A stretch of 33,070 nt of DNA from Pseudoneurospora amorphoporcata (lineage: Eukaryota; Ascomycota; Sordariomycetes; Sordariales; Sordariaceae): positions 1 through 33,070 of the forward strand of contig MU859340.1 of NCBI GenBank assembly GCA_033297205.1. The letters run 5' to 3'. A program made the translations under genes and the position numbers. The notes below the pieces were generated by a model. It did not search any database. It was not told the DNA's origin and worked only from the letters and a program-made list of their open reading frames with translations. Every line of letters starts with the position of its first letter. Position 1 is the first letter of the stretch. Positions 1 to 11,153 of this stretch are shown piece after piece.

Positions 1-986
1 CTTCCGCTCCTCTCAGCTACAAGTGCATAGTTCACTGTAGCATCCCTATACTAGTACTATCATCATAGGCTAGTTAGGGCATTGCAGCAAACAGTCTTTA
101 TACACTACTCCCCCACTTAGCGCGCCCTCTCCCGCTTTTTGGACTAATTATCTCACAGACATAACCTCTAGACCCACACTACACTTTAGCGTAGTTTTTT
201 TCATAGATTTCAACTAATAAGTCTGAGCATTACATTTTTCACGCTATGCCAAGCCCAGACTCTAGACTACAGCACGTGCAGCTAGATTAGCACCCAGACC
301 TAGTTTTTACAAGACGTTTCTATAGCTGTCTTACAGGGCACTTAGTAGTACGCTGACGTGGGCTCAACAGTATGAGGTACCTAGGTATTGGGCGCAGAAG
401 CACTGGGCTCAGAGGTATCTTGTACGAAGGTAGGTAGGTTGGAGGGATTGGATTGACGCTGGGGTCGAGGAGCGCGGGGTCGATGTTTTCATTTGCGCCG
501 CAGTCGCGCGCGCCCGTCGGGTCAGCCATCTGCAGCATCACAGTTAGCTGGAAAAACGCACAGAAAGATTGATGGATCATTTCTTACTATTAACCAAATA
601 CAAGCGCCTTATTTACTTAGCAATGCGACGTACTAGTGTTGAAGTGGATTAATTGACTGACTACGATGTGGTGATGTGTATGGTGATGGTTTGGTGCAGA
701 AAGGAAGCAAGGTACAGATGCTAGAAAACGATCAAGCTAGGTTAGCTAGTCTAGCCTAGTCTAGGCGCCCAGACCAGAGGTGGCCAGTGCAGTACGACTG
801 CACGGGTTTGGGCGCGTAATAGCTTGAAATCTAGGTCTTGGCGGTCCAAAGTGGGGAGGGAGCGGGAGCTAATATGCGCTAAGGTGCGCTAAGGGGAGGC
901 CAATGGATGCGTGTGAGATTATTGGTCCAAAAAAAAAAATGAAAGTGGGAGAGTAGTGTATGAAGACATTGAGGGCAGTGCGAAAA
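1..986. other. Unassigned flank of the copia relic
   Basis: No gene is convincing here. Base composition is ordinary, in sharp contrast to the AT-rich block that starts near 987. Small local repeats are visible, such as tandem copies of tgcgctaagg near 880-900 and several ctagtctag motifs near 740-765. One short reverse-strand ORF (320-580) is listed separately. Confidence 0.5.
320..580 (-). CDS. Weak candidate ORF, possible gene fragment
   Basis: An 86-codon reverse-strand frame. An internal Met at about residue 18 begins MADPTGARDCGANENIDPAL, which has the varied, GC-rich composition of a fungal N-terminus, while the rest is Pro/Leu-rich and less convincing. No domain is recognised. It could be the first exon of a gene truncated by the neighbouring transposon insertion, or chance. 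No splice partner was identified. Confidence 0.15.
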   Translation of the reverse strand: MIHQSFCAFFQLTVMLQMADPTGARDCGANENIDPALLDPSVNPIPPTYLPSYKIPLSPVLLRPIPRYLILLSPRQRTTKCPVRQL

Positions 987-2480
987 GACTTTCTCTTAAT
1001 AAAAATAGTATATTTAATAAGTATAAAGTATAGGTCGTTATAAAAAGCGATTAATAGAATAAAAATAGTATAAATATGTACACTTCTACCTTAGTAAGGA
1101 AATTATTTAAATTTATTATTGCCTTTACTGTAAGATTTAACTTTGAGTTAATCTAATATAACGCGGTCAATGCCTTTATTAATATAACTTTTGATAAGAA
1201 GATCGACATACATATACTACTAAAATATTAAATTCCTAGTAAGGTTTTTAAATCAATTAAAGTAATATATAATTTTAAATAAATATTTCTATTGTAGTAA
1301 CGAAAGTTTAAGGGTACGTTTAAATTAATAGGCTTCAAGGCGATCCTTAAGGATCTATATATTATAAAGAAAGATAGTATCCTTATACTATATTATATTA
1401 ACGATATTGTTTTTGCGTTTGATAAAAATAAGATAAAAGAAGTTAATAAATACATAATAGATCTATAATTAAAATATTACTTTATTAGGAGAAATAAACT
1501 TTAATAATTTTTAAGTATCAAAATTATTTGTAATCGAAACTAGGAAAAGATCTAGTTATTATAAGAAGCATATATTGAGAAAATTTCCAAATTATTCAAT
1601 TTAAGCTTTTAACCTACCTTAATACTTATAGGGTATATACAATTAACCTCTTACAAAATTACTATTAACTATATAAAAATCCGCGCTTACTAAATTAATA
1701 TAAGCTTTCTACTATATATAACGGTTAATCTTCGATTAAATATCACATTCTTAATAAATAAACTAGTATAATATAATTATAACCCTAGTCCTGCCTATCT
1801 AGCTGTAAGTAAGAAAGTATTACAATATTTTCGAACTATTAAAAATTAGGTACTATATTTTAGTAGTAGCAATCGACTTGAAATAGCCTCAAATATTTCG
1901 TTTATAAATAACGTCATCGATAGAAAGAATTTATAAAGTTTTATAATTAAGTTATATAGTAGTTTAATTTATTAAGATATAATTAAATAAATTGTAATTA
2001 CAATTTTAATAATTGAAGTAGAATTATACGTAATTAAAAAAGTGGCTAAAGAAACCTTATTTATAACGCAGTTAATATCCGCTCTAGAGGTAAAGCTATT
2101 AGAAGATCTCATCCTTATCTTACAGTATAATAATAAATAAATTATTAAGACGCTTACAAAGGAGACCCCTACTTTTGATACTAAAATAAAATATATAAAT
2201 ATCTATAAATACTAATTAAAGGAGGAAATCCTCATTAAGTAGATACTTAAAATTGAGTATTTAAATATAAAACTAATACTAATAGATAGATTAACGAAAG
2301 TATTAGATATTTTGAAGTATAAGAAGTTTAAAGATTTATTAGAAATAGTTGAGGTGTTACCTTAGAAAAGAGATAATATGGGATTATAGGAGGTTAATTT
2401 AGAAAATTTAGATGAGAAATTAGGATTAAGAGTATAAGATATTTATAAATAGCTTTACTTTTGATTTTAAAAAGGTAAGA
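987..2480 (+). mobile_element. RIP-degraded Ty1/copia pol relic (reverse transcriptase plus RNase H)
   Basis: One reading frame (codon starts at positions equal to 2 modulo 3, for example 1163, 1373, 1565, 1781, 2015 and 2285) shows copia pol landmarks in order. YNAVNAFINI (about 1160) matches the RT DAVNAF-type motif. LILYYINDIVFAF (about 1385-1420) matches LLLYVDDIV. EAYIEKISKLFNL (1565) follows. YNPSPAYLAVSKKVLQYF (from 1778) matches the NPSxxHxxAxKRVLRYL region. IEVELYVI (about 2012) matches TTEAEL of RNase H. LIDRLTKVL (about 2279) matches ADGLTKAL. The frame is broken only by stops of the kind RIP creates (CAA/CAG/TGG to TAA/TAG), and YVDD has become YIND, so it is dead. Gag, protease and integrase are missing: the element starts abruptly near 987. 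A purine run at 2491-2500 followed by tgtgttaaat suggests the polypurine tract and 3' LTR start near 2501; the LTR end is not resolved. Confidence 0.85.
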
Positions 2481-3900
2481 GAGGTTTATAAGTGAGAAGG
2501 TGTGTTAAATTGCAGAGTGTAGATCATACCTAGTTATAGAGGGTCCTAGTCACCTGATTATAGGTCTTGGCATTTCTGGGATACCCGAGCACCCCCCAGA
2601 CCTTCTGGAGCGGATCTGTTGCACCGGCCAGTTTCTAGACAGTTCAATCAACTAGTTCACACTAGTAAATCTGACAAATGTCCCCAGACGCTTTATCACG
2701 TTTCGCCTCAAGCGGGCGCGCGGCCTGGCTGTTAGTGTAATAATAGCTAATCGATAAAGAACCACCTGTGCCCGGACCACCCGACAAAGAAGCGGAGCCA
2801 ATAATGCGTTACAGCAGGCTCTGGATGTGAGGCCATTGGACAAGTCCTCGTATGTGAGTATGACGAAATAATTGAGACCCATTTGGTCGCTACAAGTACA
2901 GTCAAGCTTCCCGTCTATTCTGTCACGGGCGAGCCAATCCCCAGTTTGTCTGTTGGTGAAATACCGGTGAAATGAAGGCATACGTAAGCGTCAGGTGATC
3001 GTCGGCGGCATAGCCACAACGCTCGAGACGCTCGCTCGTGGATCGGTTTTCATATGTCGCTCCGAGTCCGTATGATCGTCGCCATGGTAAATAGCGAGAC
3101 GCAAAGACGCAATGATAAGATGGTTTCCGCATCAGAAGCCTGTATTGTAATTATTACATTGTAAAATGCAAATAGATGTTGTGCTGTGTAGTATGGGCTC
3201 CACCAAAACCTGCAGCAAAGCGCCGTAAAGGCTCCATCACGCTCCAAGATACAGCGAAGCTGCAGCATCAAGCCTTCCCAATTCGGACGTTATTCGCAAG
3301 ATGATTGGACAGATTGGACGGAAACCAACTTTCATAATATGGGTTAGACGCTATCAGCTTTTGTTTTGTTATTTCAGTCCTTTCGTCTTCTCGTCTAGTA
3401 CTCCCACAAACTGTTTACTTTATCTAAACCCTCCCTGCCTCGCGTAAAATCCAAACAGAATCACAAAAAGAAAAGCCATTCCATTCATCGTGTGTCGGTG
3501 TCGGCGTATTTATAAACCAAAGTCCCCCCAAGTCCCCAGGTCCCGCTCGCGCCAGTGACCATGCCATGCAATCCATCCTTCCGTCGTACATATACCAAAG
3601 TTAGAGTAACAAGAAAGAATATGTGTCTGGATAATACATGGTGGAAGAAGAGTAAATGAAATGCGTGTGCCGAAAGAAGATAAAAGAGCCTTTTTGCTCC
3701 GTCAGGTTCCAGCCTACCACGAGGGGAAAAGAAAAAAGAAAAAAAAAAAAAGAAATCAAATATTCAAACGTGTTTGTGCTCCGGTGACCATGTGATGCAA
3801 AAGACTCCGGGCACCTTTGTGTCTAGAGACTCGAGTTCGTTCGTTGACTACGTTACCCAATACCCATATCGATCGTCACCTGCCCACATGACTCCATGCC
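2481..3900. other. Intergenic: possible LTR start, then 3' flank of the EGF-like gene
   Basis: AT-rich decay fades by about 2520 and composition becomes normal. Reverse-strand ORFs of 70-110 codons overlap one another in different frames and show no domain, so none is called. The part from roughly 3400 to 3900, with A-rich runs at 3728-3752, lies downstream of the reverse-strand EGF-like gene and probably holds its 3' untranslated region and terminator. Confidence 0.5.
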
Positions 3901-6900
3901 TCATTGCAAATGAAACCACCCCAACATCCCACTCTCGCCTTCTTCTGCTCGTCTTAGTCGTAACCTCGTAAGATGCGACTCACCCCCAACCAGTCCCTCC
4001 CCAACATCAACTGTGCACCCCTCAAAATCGATCGATATACCATTGCCCACGGTAACGTTCCGCGCGGTATCCTGACTAACAGGATTGCTCCCTTCGTTCA
4101 TCATCGCCGAGCTGACTTGGGAAAACACCTTTTGGATGGCCGTCTGCGCTTCCTCGGCTTTGGTCAGGTCTTCCTCCTGCAGGATGTAGAGGACCGCGAC
4201 CCTAGCGAAGTCGAGGATCTCTTCGGTGACGGCGAAGGTAGGGCTGGCGCCGGGCGCTTGGGAGGCCATGGTTAGGGTTGTCGCGATGGTTCGGGTGGAA
4301 CTGGCGGAGCCGGTGCCGGTTGTGGTTATGGTTGTGAAACCGGAGCCATCACCGGAGCCGTTGCCTGATCCACTGCCGGAGCCGGAGCCAGAACCGCTGC
4401 CGCTTCCACTTCCGGAGCCGGAGCCGGAACCCGAGCCTGAACCAGAGCCACTTCCGCTACCACTTCCAGCAGTAGCAGTAGCAGTACCACCAGTTCCTCC
4501 AGCAGCGTCACCACCTCCTCCACCACCATTACCAGAACCAGTCCCACTACTCCCCGATCCTCCCCCTCCACCACCACCACCACCACTTCCTCCCCCATCA
4601 GCAGCACTCGTCGTAGCGGCCGGCACCGACGCCACGGGCACCGAAGTAGCCGGCAACGGCGCCTCGAGCGTGATAGTCGTCAACTGCCCAACCAGCACCG
4701 AAATCGTCGTAAGCGCCACCCCATCCACAATAACATTAGCCGCATTCGCATTTGGACCACCCGCGCCCCCGTTCCCATTGTCATCATTAGTGCTATCCAA
4801 ACTAACCACCTGACTCCTCGCATCCCCTTGCCTGAGTGCTCTGCCGTCGAAAGTAACCAGGGCATTCTGCGCCCCACAACTAAGTCCCTCCCGGTTGAAC
4901 TTGGCTACTATCTCTGACCCATCCAACGGGATCGAGAAGTTCTGATAAGAGTCTGCCACCAACCGCGGAATAGCTGCTCCGATAGTGGCCGCATCCCCGT
5001 CCAGTCCGGACCAGGTCATGGCGCTGCACCCGGATGTGTCGGTGGCGTTGCAATTGAAGCCCGTGAATCCGTTCCGGCAAATACAGGAGCAGAAGCCCTG
5101 CGAGATGATGTTCGTCCCGCCGTTTTCGCAGGTGACTTGTTGCTGGCACTGTTGCAGCTGTTGCTGGGCGGAGCCGGCGCCTTTGTGTTTTTGCAGGACT
5201 AGGAACTCGAGGGGGATGACGACCGCGGCGACGGTCAGGAGGACGATGGCCGTGAGGAGGAGCATAAAACCCCAGACGGGCAGGCGGCAGATACGTCGCC
5301 CTGGTTTTTTGTTGGAACCGTTGTTGGCATCGGTGGGCGGTTGGTCGCTGCCGTCCCCGCGGGAGTTGTTGTTGGGTGAGCGGTGGAGAGCTGCGAGAGG
5401 CCAGGATTGGATTTGGTCTCGGAGGGAGTCGCGGAAGCGGCGGGGTGGGATTTGCGGTTGGGCGGGAGGTGGGAAGGCGGCGAGCATGTCCGAGAAGCCG
5501 GATTGGTGTTTTTCGTTTTCTACTGTTCCGGTTGTTAGCATCGTTGGTCGTGTTGGAAGACGGACGAGGAGCTGGGGTGTTCTTACCAGACATCTCCTTC
5601 TCGACCCCAAACTCATCGTACAGCTGCTCCTCGATCCTACTCGCAGGTCTCTTGCCGTTCTCCAGACTCTGTTCCAACCGAGTCGCCCGCCGTATCAGCT
5701 CCGAAAGACTCGTCAAACTCCCCCTGGCTTGGGCTTTGCGGACAGCCTCCATGTCGAGATTCGGGGGTCTCCTAATGGCCGAAAACCGACTGTACGTCCG
5801 TCCTCCTCCAGGCATCCTCTCGTTCGACGACGAAGTCTGATCATACGAGCTGGCATTATCATACGCATCCAGAATTGCATCTGTCGTGATGGCGGAGCCA
5901 ATCTGCGGAGTCTTGGCACTTGACGAGCTGGAGTGCTCGATATAGCCCGTCCCCGAAGCAAAGGGATCTCGGAAGGGTGTACCGGGAGTAGTCGGACCGG
6001 AGCCTGTCCCTTGGTTTTTTCCTGCCCATCCTCCTCCTGCTCCTCCTCCTCCTCCTCCTCCTCCTACGCGTGGACTCGTCGCTGCTACCAACGTAGGCTT
6101 CGCCCTCTTTCCCACGCTCGCGTTCCTGACCAGACGACTGTCCTCGGCATCCTCCTCGTATCCCGGAGGTACGTTCTCATTATTTCGGTGCATTCCCATG
6201 ACGTGCTCCTCGTGGTCCGTGGATGGATACTGCGGGCTGAGTCCCGGCGAAACGGTGCCCCAGCTGTCGGGTAATGCTGCGCTGGATGCAGAGGACGTGT
6301 GGAATCTCGCTCGTGTTCCTGGGCTTTCCTCGGGGATGGGCGAGACGAAGGAGGCATTTGAATAGAAGGAGGACGCTCCGCGTCTGGCTGATGGCGGCGG
6401 TCCGAGGGTCACGCTTCGTCGGGGTAGTGGTGCAGCAGGCATTTGGCCGGGTAGTGGGAAGTCGGGGATGGTCCCCAACGACGAAAGCGTGGATGGCCGG
6501 GAAAGAGTCTCGGGGACGGCTGACAATGGCTCCTGCTGCTGCTGCTGCTGCCGCTGCTGGTCAGCTGGCACTGCTACTATTCCGCCTTGCTGTGGTCTGT
6601 ATTGAAAGCCCGAGGCTGGGGTGGGTTCTTGCACTCTGGAGTTGTCCAAAATGGAAGGCACTCTACTCGGTCGTGGCGGCCGTACTGGTGGTTGCGATTT
6701 CCCAGCAGGAGGTCGATATGGCTCTTTCCCCTGCCCAGTAGGAGGAACTGCGGCTTGTGATGACAATGGCCACTGTGGAACCACCGGGATTGGTCTTGAG
6801 ATGTTTACTCCAATACCGCCTTCCCTTGTCTGGATCTGAAGTCCTGTCGGCGGTGGTGGCCGTCGAGTCCGCGGTTGTTGCTGTTCTTGTTGCATCCCAG

Positions 6901-7069
6901 TTCCTGCTGTTCGTGCCCTACTAGGTCGGGCTATCTGAGGCTCATTGTCTTCCGCCTCTACTACCCTCCGAATTGAGGGACCCTCTCTTAACCCAGCCTG
7001 CTCCCTCGCCCTCCTGACAGATCCTAGCTGTGGCTGTCGGTCCATGTCTCTCCCATTTTGAAAACTCAT
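3901..7069 (-). CDS. EGF-like, single-pass membrane glycoprotein with proline-rich N-terminus and Ser-Gly linker
   Basis: Two exons: complement 7069-5587 and 5522-3901, 1034 residues. The 64-nt intron has donor GTAAGA, branch TGCTAACA and acceptor CAG; splicing moves the frame from ...EKEMS into VENEKHQSGF. Residues 1-570 are low-complexity, Pro/Ser/Arg-rich, with poly-Gln and poly-Gly runs. A basic patch (KKPGRRICR) precedes a hydrophobic helix at about 577-597. An EGF-like module follows at about 620-652, with Cys pattern C-x5-C-x12-C-x-C-x-C-x8-C and GFTGFNC at its end. Next come a Cys-containing segment, a Ser/Gly-rich linker (about 840-886) and a C-terminal domain containing a predicted helix (FARVAVLYILQEEDL). 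Basic-inside topology suggests a cytoplasmic N-terminus and an extracellular EGF part (type II). Related proteins are widespread in Pezizomycotina; their role is unknown to me. The start could instead be Met9. A second AG, 3 nt downstream, would delete one residue. Confidence 0.85.
4340..4475 (-). repeat. Ser-Gly dipeptide-coding repeat
   Basis: Imperfect six-base units (tccgga/tccggc-like on the coding strand) encode about 40 residues of alternating Ser and Gly within the extracellular part of the EGF-like protein. Synonymous codons are mixed, so the repeat is kept at protein level more than at DNA level. It is probably a flexible, glycosylatable spacer. Confidence 0.75.
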
Positions 7070-9165
7070 TTATGTGGAGCCCCACGCAACTGATCAAGCA
7101 TGCAATCAAGGAGTTTCCAAGCTCTTCATCCAGAGTGATCCAAATTACCCGCTCGGCCGTGTGTATGAGCCCAAAAGCAATACCACAGACCAGAGACCTC
7201 GCTATTTCCCGATAGAAGATGGTGATCAAGAAGGGCTGAATGGCGAATGTAGGACGGCCCCTCGTAACCAAAGATTCTCCTGGCCTCCCCCTCCGAAAGG
7301 TCACACAATAAACAGCACCCTGACTCGGATATAGTTGGGGGTGTTGCAAACGGGCCGAAACACAACTCTAAAGGGTAAGGTTGTGGAACCGGTTTCTGGT
7401 GTGTAAGTATCCGCAACAAACGAACGACGACTTGGTTCCTGAAAATTGTTGGAGGGAAAAATCAAGGACTTGTTCCGTGACGTGTGGGCTTAGCGTGACA
7501 AGCAGCGCGGTTAATGGGCGGGAAAATTGAAGTTAGTTTGACGAGGGAAGATGCCAGTCGAGCAAGTCTGACTGCGTAGAGGGTCTGAATTTCGACAAGA
7601 GTCAGTCAATGCCTGTACTCCAAAGGACTGGGACAGTCAGAGACAAGACCAATATGTCTGGGCTGTGGGGGCAGCTGCTCTCCAGATTGTTCGTTGTTTC
7701 TGCTAGGAAGACCCCAACTTCTGCAGCAACTCCTGCAGCAAAAAGCTGCTACACAGCCCAAAGCTAGAAAAGGGAGTTCTGAACAGGCGAGCCGGGGAAG
7801 GGAGAAGATTCGAAAACTACTTGCAGTTTGTGCTGAAGCTTCTCGGCAAACCTCGAGAGCTTCCAAAGGCAGTGGACTGGCCAATGCTCCCCGACGGAGA
7901 AGAATGAATAATAATAGTGTCGAAAAAGAAGGTTCTTTGCCTGCCAAGATCACCCGAAATTTGCCAGGATGGTATTGCTCTCCCGGTCGGTGCAGGTGCG
8001 TGGCAAAGCAAAGCTTCCAGCCGAGTCGGCGAAGGGGATGAACGGGTGGGTGTCGACGATGGATGGGCGGGTGGATGACGAGAGATGGGTTGAACTGCTG
8101 GGGTTCTTCGCGTACGGCCGAGAATCTGCAACAACGGGAGCCAAACGACCGGCAAGGAGCCGGCTCGGAAGAGAAGGGAAGTGAAATAAGTGGACACCTT
8201 AGACCTGAGGTGAGTTGATGATGGTACGGTAGAGTACGACCCGATGCTGTGTGTCCCCAGAAGACCGATGGTGTTTCAGCTTTGTGGGACGAAGACGGGG
8301 CCTCGCAGGGACTCACTCGGTAAGGACGCCGTTACTTGGTATAAAAAAAGGGGTGTGACGTCTGGAGTCGTCGTCGATCAGGCACAGCCTTGCAGGTAAC
8401 TAGGACGGCGTGGTGAGAACGGCGAGGGAAAGGAGAGCTGACAAGAAGGGAAAGGTGAGTCCTCGGGAACAGTGAGTGATGAGGCCTCGGATTTTAGTAG
8501 GGCACACCAAAGTGCACCAAGATTCCTCCCTGAAGAATCCGGATTCTTGGAATGAGCAGCAGGACACACAAGACAGGTAGATGCCCCGAGCTGTTCTTGA
8601 TGTCTGTCAGGTGCGTGTCGGTGGAGGCGAAGGCCTTACTTGTACAGGTTGCAGCCGAAGTAGAACCAAGGACAGGCAGCCAGGTCGTCAAGACCGTGCG
8701 TACCTAATCAAGCGAAAGAGGAAGATGTCGGTATCAGCAGAAGACCAAAAGAAGTGTAGAAGAAGCCAATTGGCTGAACAAACAAGAATTGCGACGCAAG
8801 GCAAGGCAAGGCAAGAAGCAGAAGCGAGCGACTGTATGAAGTGAGGTGGTGTTGGCGATGTGGCTCGAGCACAAGACGTCCGAACTAGCGGATTTCTGCT
8901 TAAAACAGCTGCTTTTTGCAATACCACAGCAACCAGACTGCAACTACCAGAGGAGGCAAGGCAACAAAGTGATGGAAGGGGGGGCGGAGCTGAACGGAGC
9001 AAAGAGCGTAAAAAGAGGGCAAAGTCACCCGAGGTCGAGGACTAAAAGAGAGTCTTTCCTGGAAGGCTGAAGCGCACCAAGTTCCCAAAGTCCAGAGAGT
9101 CTGGAATGGGGACGAGGAAATGAAGGGGACTTGGACCGGGATGTGGCCAGTCGATACCACCCAGC
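7070..9165 (-). other. Upstream region, possible long 5' leader of the EGF-like gene
   Basis: About 2.1 kb with no recognisable protein. The longest frame (7606-8316 on the reverse strand) is Ser/Pro/Cys-rich and unlike a known family. The stretch lies between the EGF-like start codon and a reverse-strand TATATAAG element at 9166-9173, so it may be promoter plus leader with upstream ORFs. A forward TATAAAA also occurs at about 8339. A short gcaag tandem sits near 8800-8815. Assignment as leader is inference. Confidence 0.3.
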
Positions 9166-9173
9166 CTTATATA
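9166..9173 (-). promoter_or_regulatory. Candidate TATA element
   Basis: Reverse-strand octamer TATATAAG in the context ATATATAAGGCTGGG. The sequence downstream on that strand is pyrimidine-rich. The first strong gene downstream is the EGF-like gene, about 2.1 kb away. No start-site evidence is available from sequence alone. Confidence 0.3.
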
Positions 9174-10559
9174 TTACCCTGCATGATATAGGTCGGACTT
9201 GGACCCATTTCTTGCCAGTCTCGCCAGTCTCTTCATCAAACACGCCCGACCATGACAAGGAGTTGTGTGTGAAACAGAGGCCCTGGAAAGACTTGATAGG
9301 TATAAGAAGACAATACCTATGCCCAAAGAGACGCCCGCGCCATGGTCATCGGATCTGACCCATTCGAACTGATCTGCTAGCCATTATGATCGTTCGGTGG
9401 ATGGATAGGTACATAGGTACATAACAAAAGGATGATGTGATGATGCCCACTCCCGCGAAGGTGTGCTGTGCTTATCCTTCTCGAGTCCATCCAGATGCGC
9501 TTGCGATCTGGATATCCGTTTTGGGGGGGAACCAAGACAGGATCGTCTCAAGGAAGATGAAAAGGCGCCAAGCCACTTTTTCTTCTCCTAGCCTTCCATT
9601 TTCCCACATCATGGTTTCCACATGGGCTGAACATTCCCGTCCACGCCTTTTTCTGTACGACGCCAGCAGGCTCTCAACACGAGGGGACTGACTGCCAGCA
9701 AATTTGATGGCTGAGATGCGGCGTCGCGGTCGTGGGAAGTTACGGGCGACAAGAAAACGGCGAAGGCGGCCACACACGAGGCCACAACGAGGCCACAGGA
9801 AGTGAAAAGCCATGGCGAACACGTGCGGAAGTCGGCAAAGGAGAAGATCCTCCTGTGGCGTGTGTTTTGCATGGCGTCAGGCTTGCTCGCTCGTGGATGA
9901 GGAGCCGAGGGGGCGATGAACCGCCCCCCCTTCAAGCCACATCTCAACGGTTGTGAGGAGAGGGGTTGCATTTCGAACTTGGATCATTTGACGACATCGG
10001 TGGTCAACGACGGGGCCGTAGAAACCACTCATGAAAATGAATGATGAAAAGAGGAAACGATCGAACACCACCTCGACAATGCGTGCACTGACGCAGGAAC
10101 ACCCTCGCAGGCCTCGCTAAAAGATTGCCCCACCCCCTTGGACTTTCCCCAACCTCAGGCCAAATCGGAAACACTAGCGCCGCCATCACCCGCTGACCAG
10201 GTGCCAAGCTTGCCAAGAACTTGTGAAAATGTCTCCACCGCTCACAACTAATTCTTCAGCACGATGGTGCGCTGGAGCACAGACCACTGGCTCTCCAGGC
10301 TTGGTTCCACCCCTTGGTTTCAAGGTGGTTGAGAACCTCATAGGGCAAGCTTGGCCAAAGCTTTTCTCTCCGTCAACACTCCAGGCCTCCAATCCATCAG
10401 TATCGCGTGACTGATCACAACTTCTCCGTTTGCGAGCCCACACATGCTCGAATATGATTTGCGATAACCCTTCATCAGTCTCTTCCGCTCTCCATCTAAC
10501 CGGTCGCTAATCGTCGTTCCCGTTCGGTTGTCCATGGTAGACAGCCACTCAACCACAAA
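9174..10559. other. Intergenic, no gene seen
   Basis: All frames are short, overlapping on both strands, and lack recognisable domains. Composition is ordinary, without RIP decay. A small direct repeat ggtacata occurs near 9408-9421. Nothing else stands out. Confidence 0.5.
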
Positions 10560-11153
10560 ATGATCAACTCGAGTTCGTCCAGCTGGTTCTCTCATTCATC
10601 AGTCACTTACGAGCAGATCGTGCATCGCCGGCAATCTCCCAAAAAAGAAAACTACGGTTCAGGCGAAGCAAATTCTTGCATCATCCCTTTCGAACGGATC
10701 ACGAGGGACAAAGAAGGTTTCGCCCAAATTCCCCAGCAGAATGTTCATGAAACCACCAGGCGGTTTCCAAAAGACCAGGACACAGTCGACGACTGTTTAT
10801 GGCTGAGCCCGTGTGTACTCTTTTTGTTTGTTACGAGTCTCTCTCTAGGAATGATGCCCTGTTGTCGGTGTGATGCCCGTGGCCTTCTTTGCACACATTT
10901 CTTTCCCCTTTACTACGTTTTCTCAAAATTGCGATACGGTGACGATGACATGTTGATCTTATTCTTAGCATTGTCACCGACCTTTCGAGGCTTGCCTAAT
11001 GAAAAGCGGCAAACTGTCCATCCACCGTTGGTGAGACATAGCTCGGTGCGGTGTGATGGGTGGGCTCTGGGAAGTTTGTTTTTGTTCTGTGTGCAAGATT
11101 TTGACGATAAGCCATCATGGAGTCAACCTCAACCCTCTATTATGCCAAATTAA
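10560..11153 (+). CDS. Unsupported candidate ORF, 197 codons
   Basis: This is the longest open frame in the gene-poor interval. The N-terminal third (HRRQSPKKENYGSGEAN and what follows) has mixed, charged composition, while the C-terminal half is Cys/Leu/Phe-rich. No signal peptide, clear helix or family motif is recognised, and upstream context shows no obvious promoter. It may be a lineage-specific gene or simply a long chance frame. Confidence 0.15.
   Translation: MINSSSSSWFSHSSVTYEQIVHRRQSPKKENYGSGEANSCIIPFERITRDKEGFAQIPQQNVHETTRRFPKDQDTVDDCLWLSPCVLFLFVTSLSLGMMPCCRCDARGLLCTHFFPLYYVFSKLRYGDDDMLILFLALSPTFRGLPNEKRQTVHPPLVRHSSVRCDGWALGSLFLFCVQDFDDKPSWSQPQPSIMPN

Noticed and set aside
4226..4813. 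Forward 195-codon Pro/Glu-rich ORF opposite the EGF-like gene
   Set aside because: It is the antisense reading of the Ser-Gly and Gly repeats; its Pro-Glu periodicity comes from those codons.
4985..5923. Forward 312-codon ORF
   Set aside because: Lies entirely antisense to the EGF-like gene across its intron; composition is Arg/Ser/Pro noise without domains.
7606..8316. Reverse 236-codon ORF
   Set aside because: Ser/Pro/Cys/Leu-rich with no domain, and competing frames on both strands; more likely leader or intergenic.
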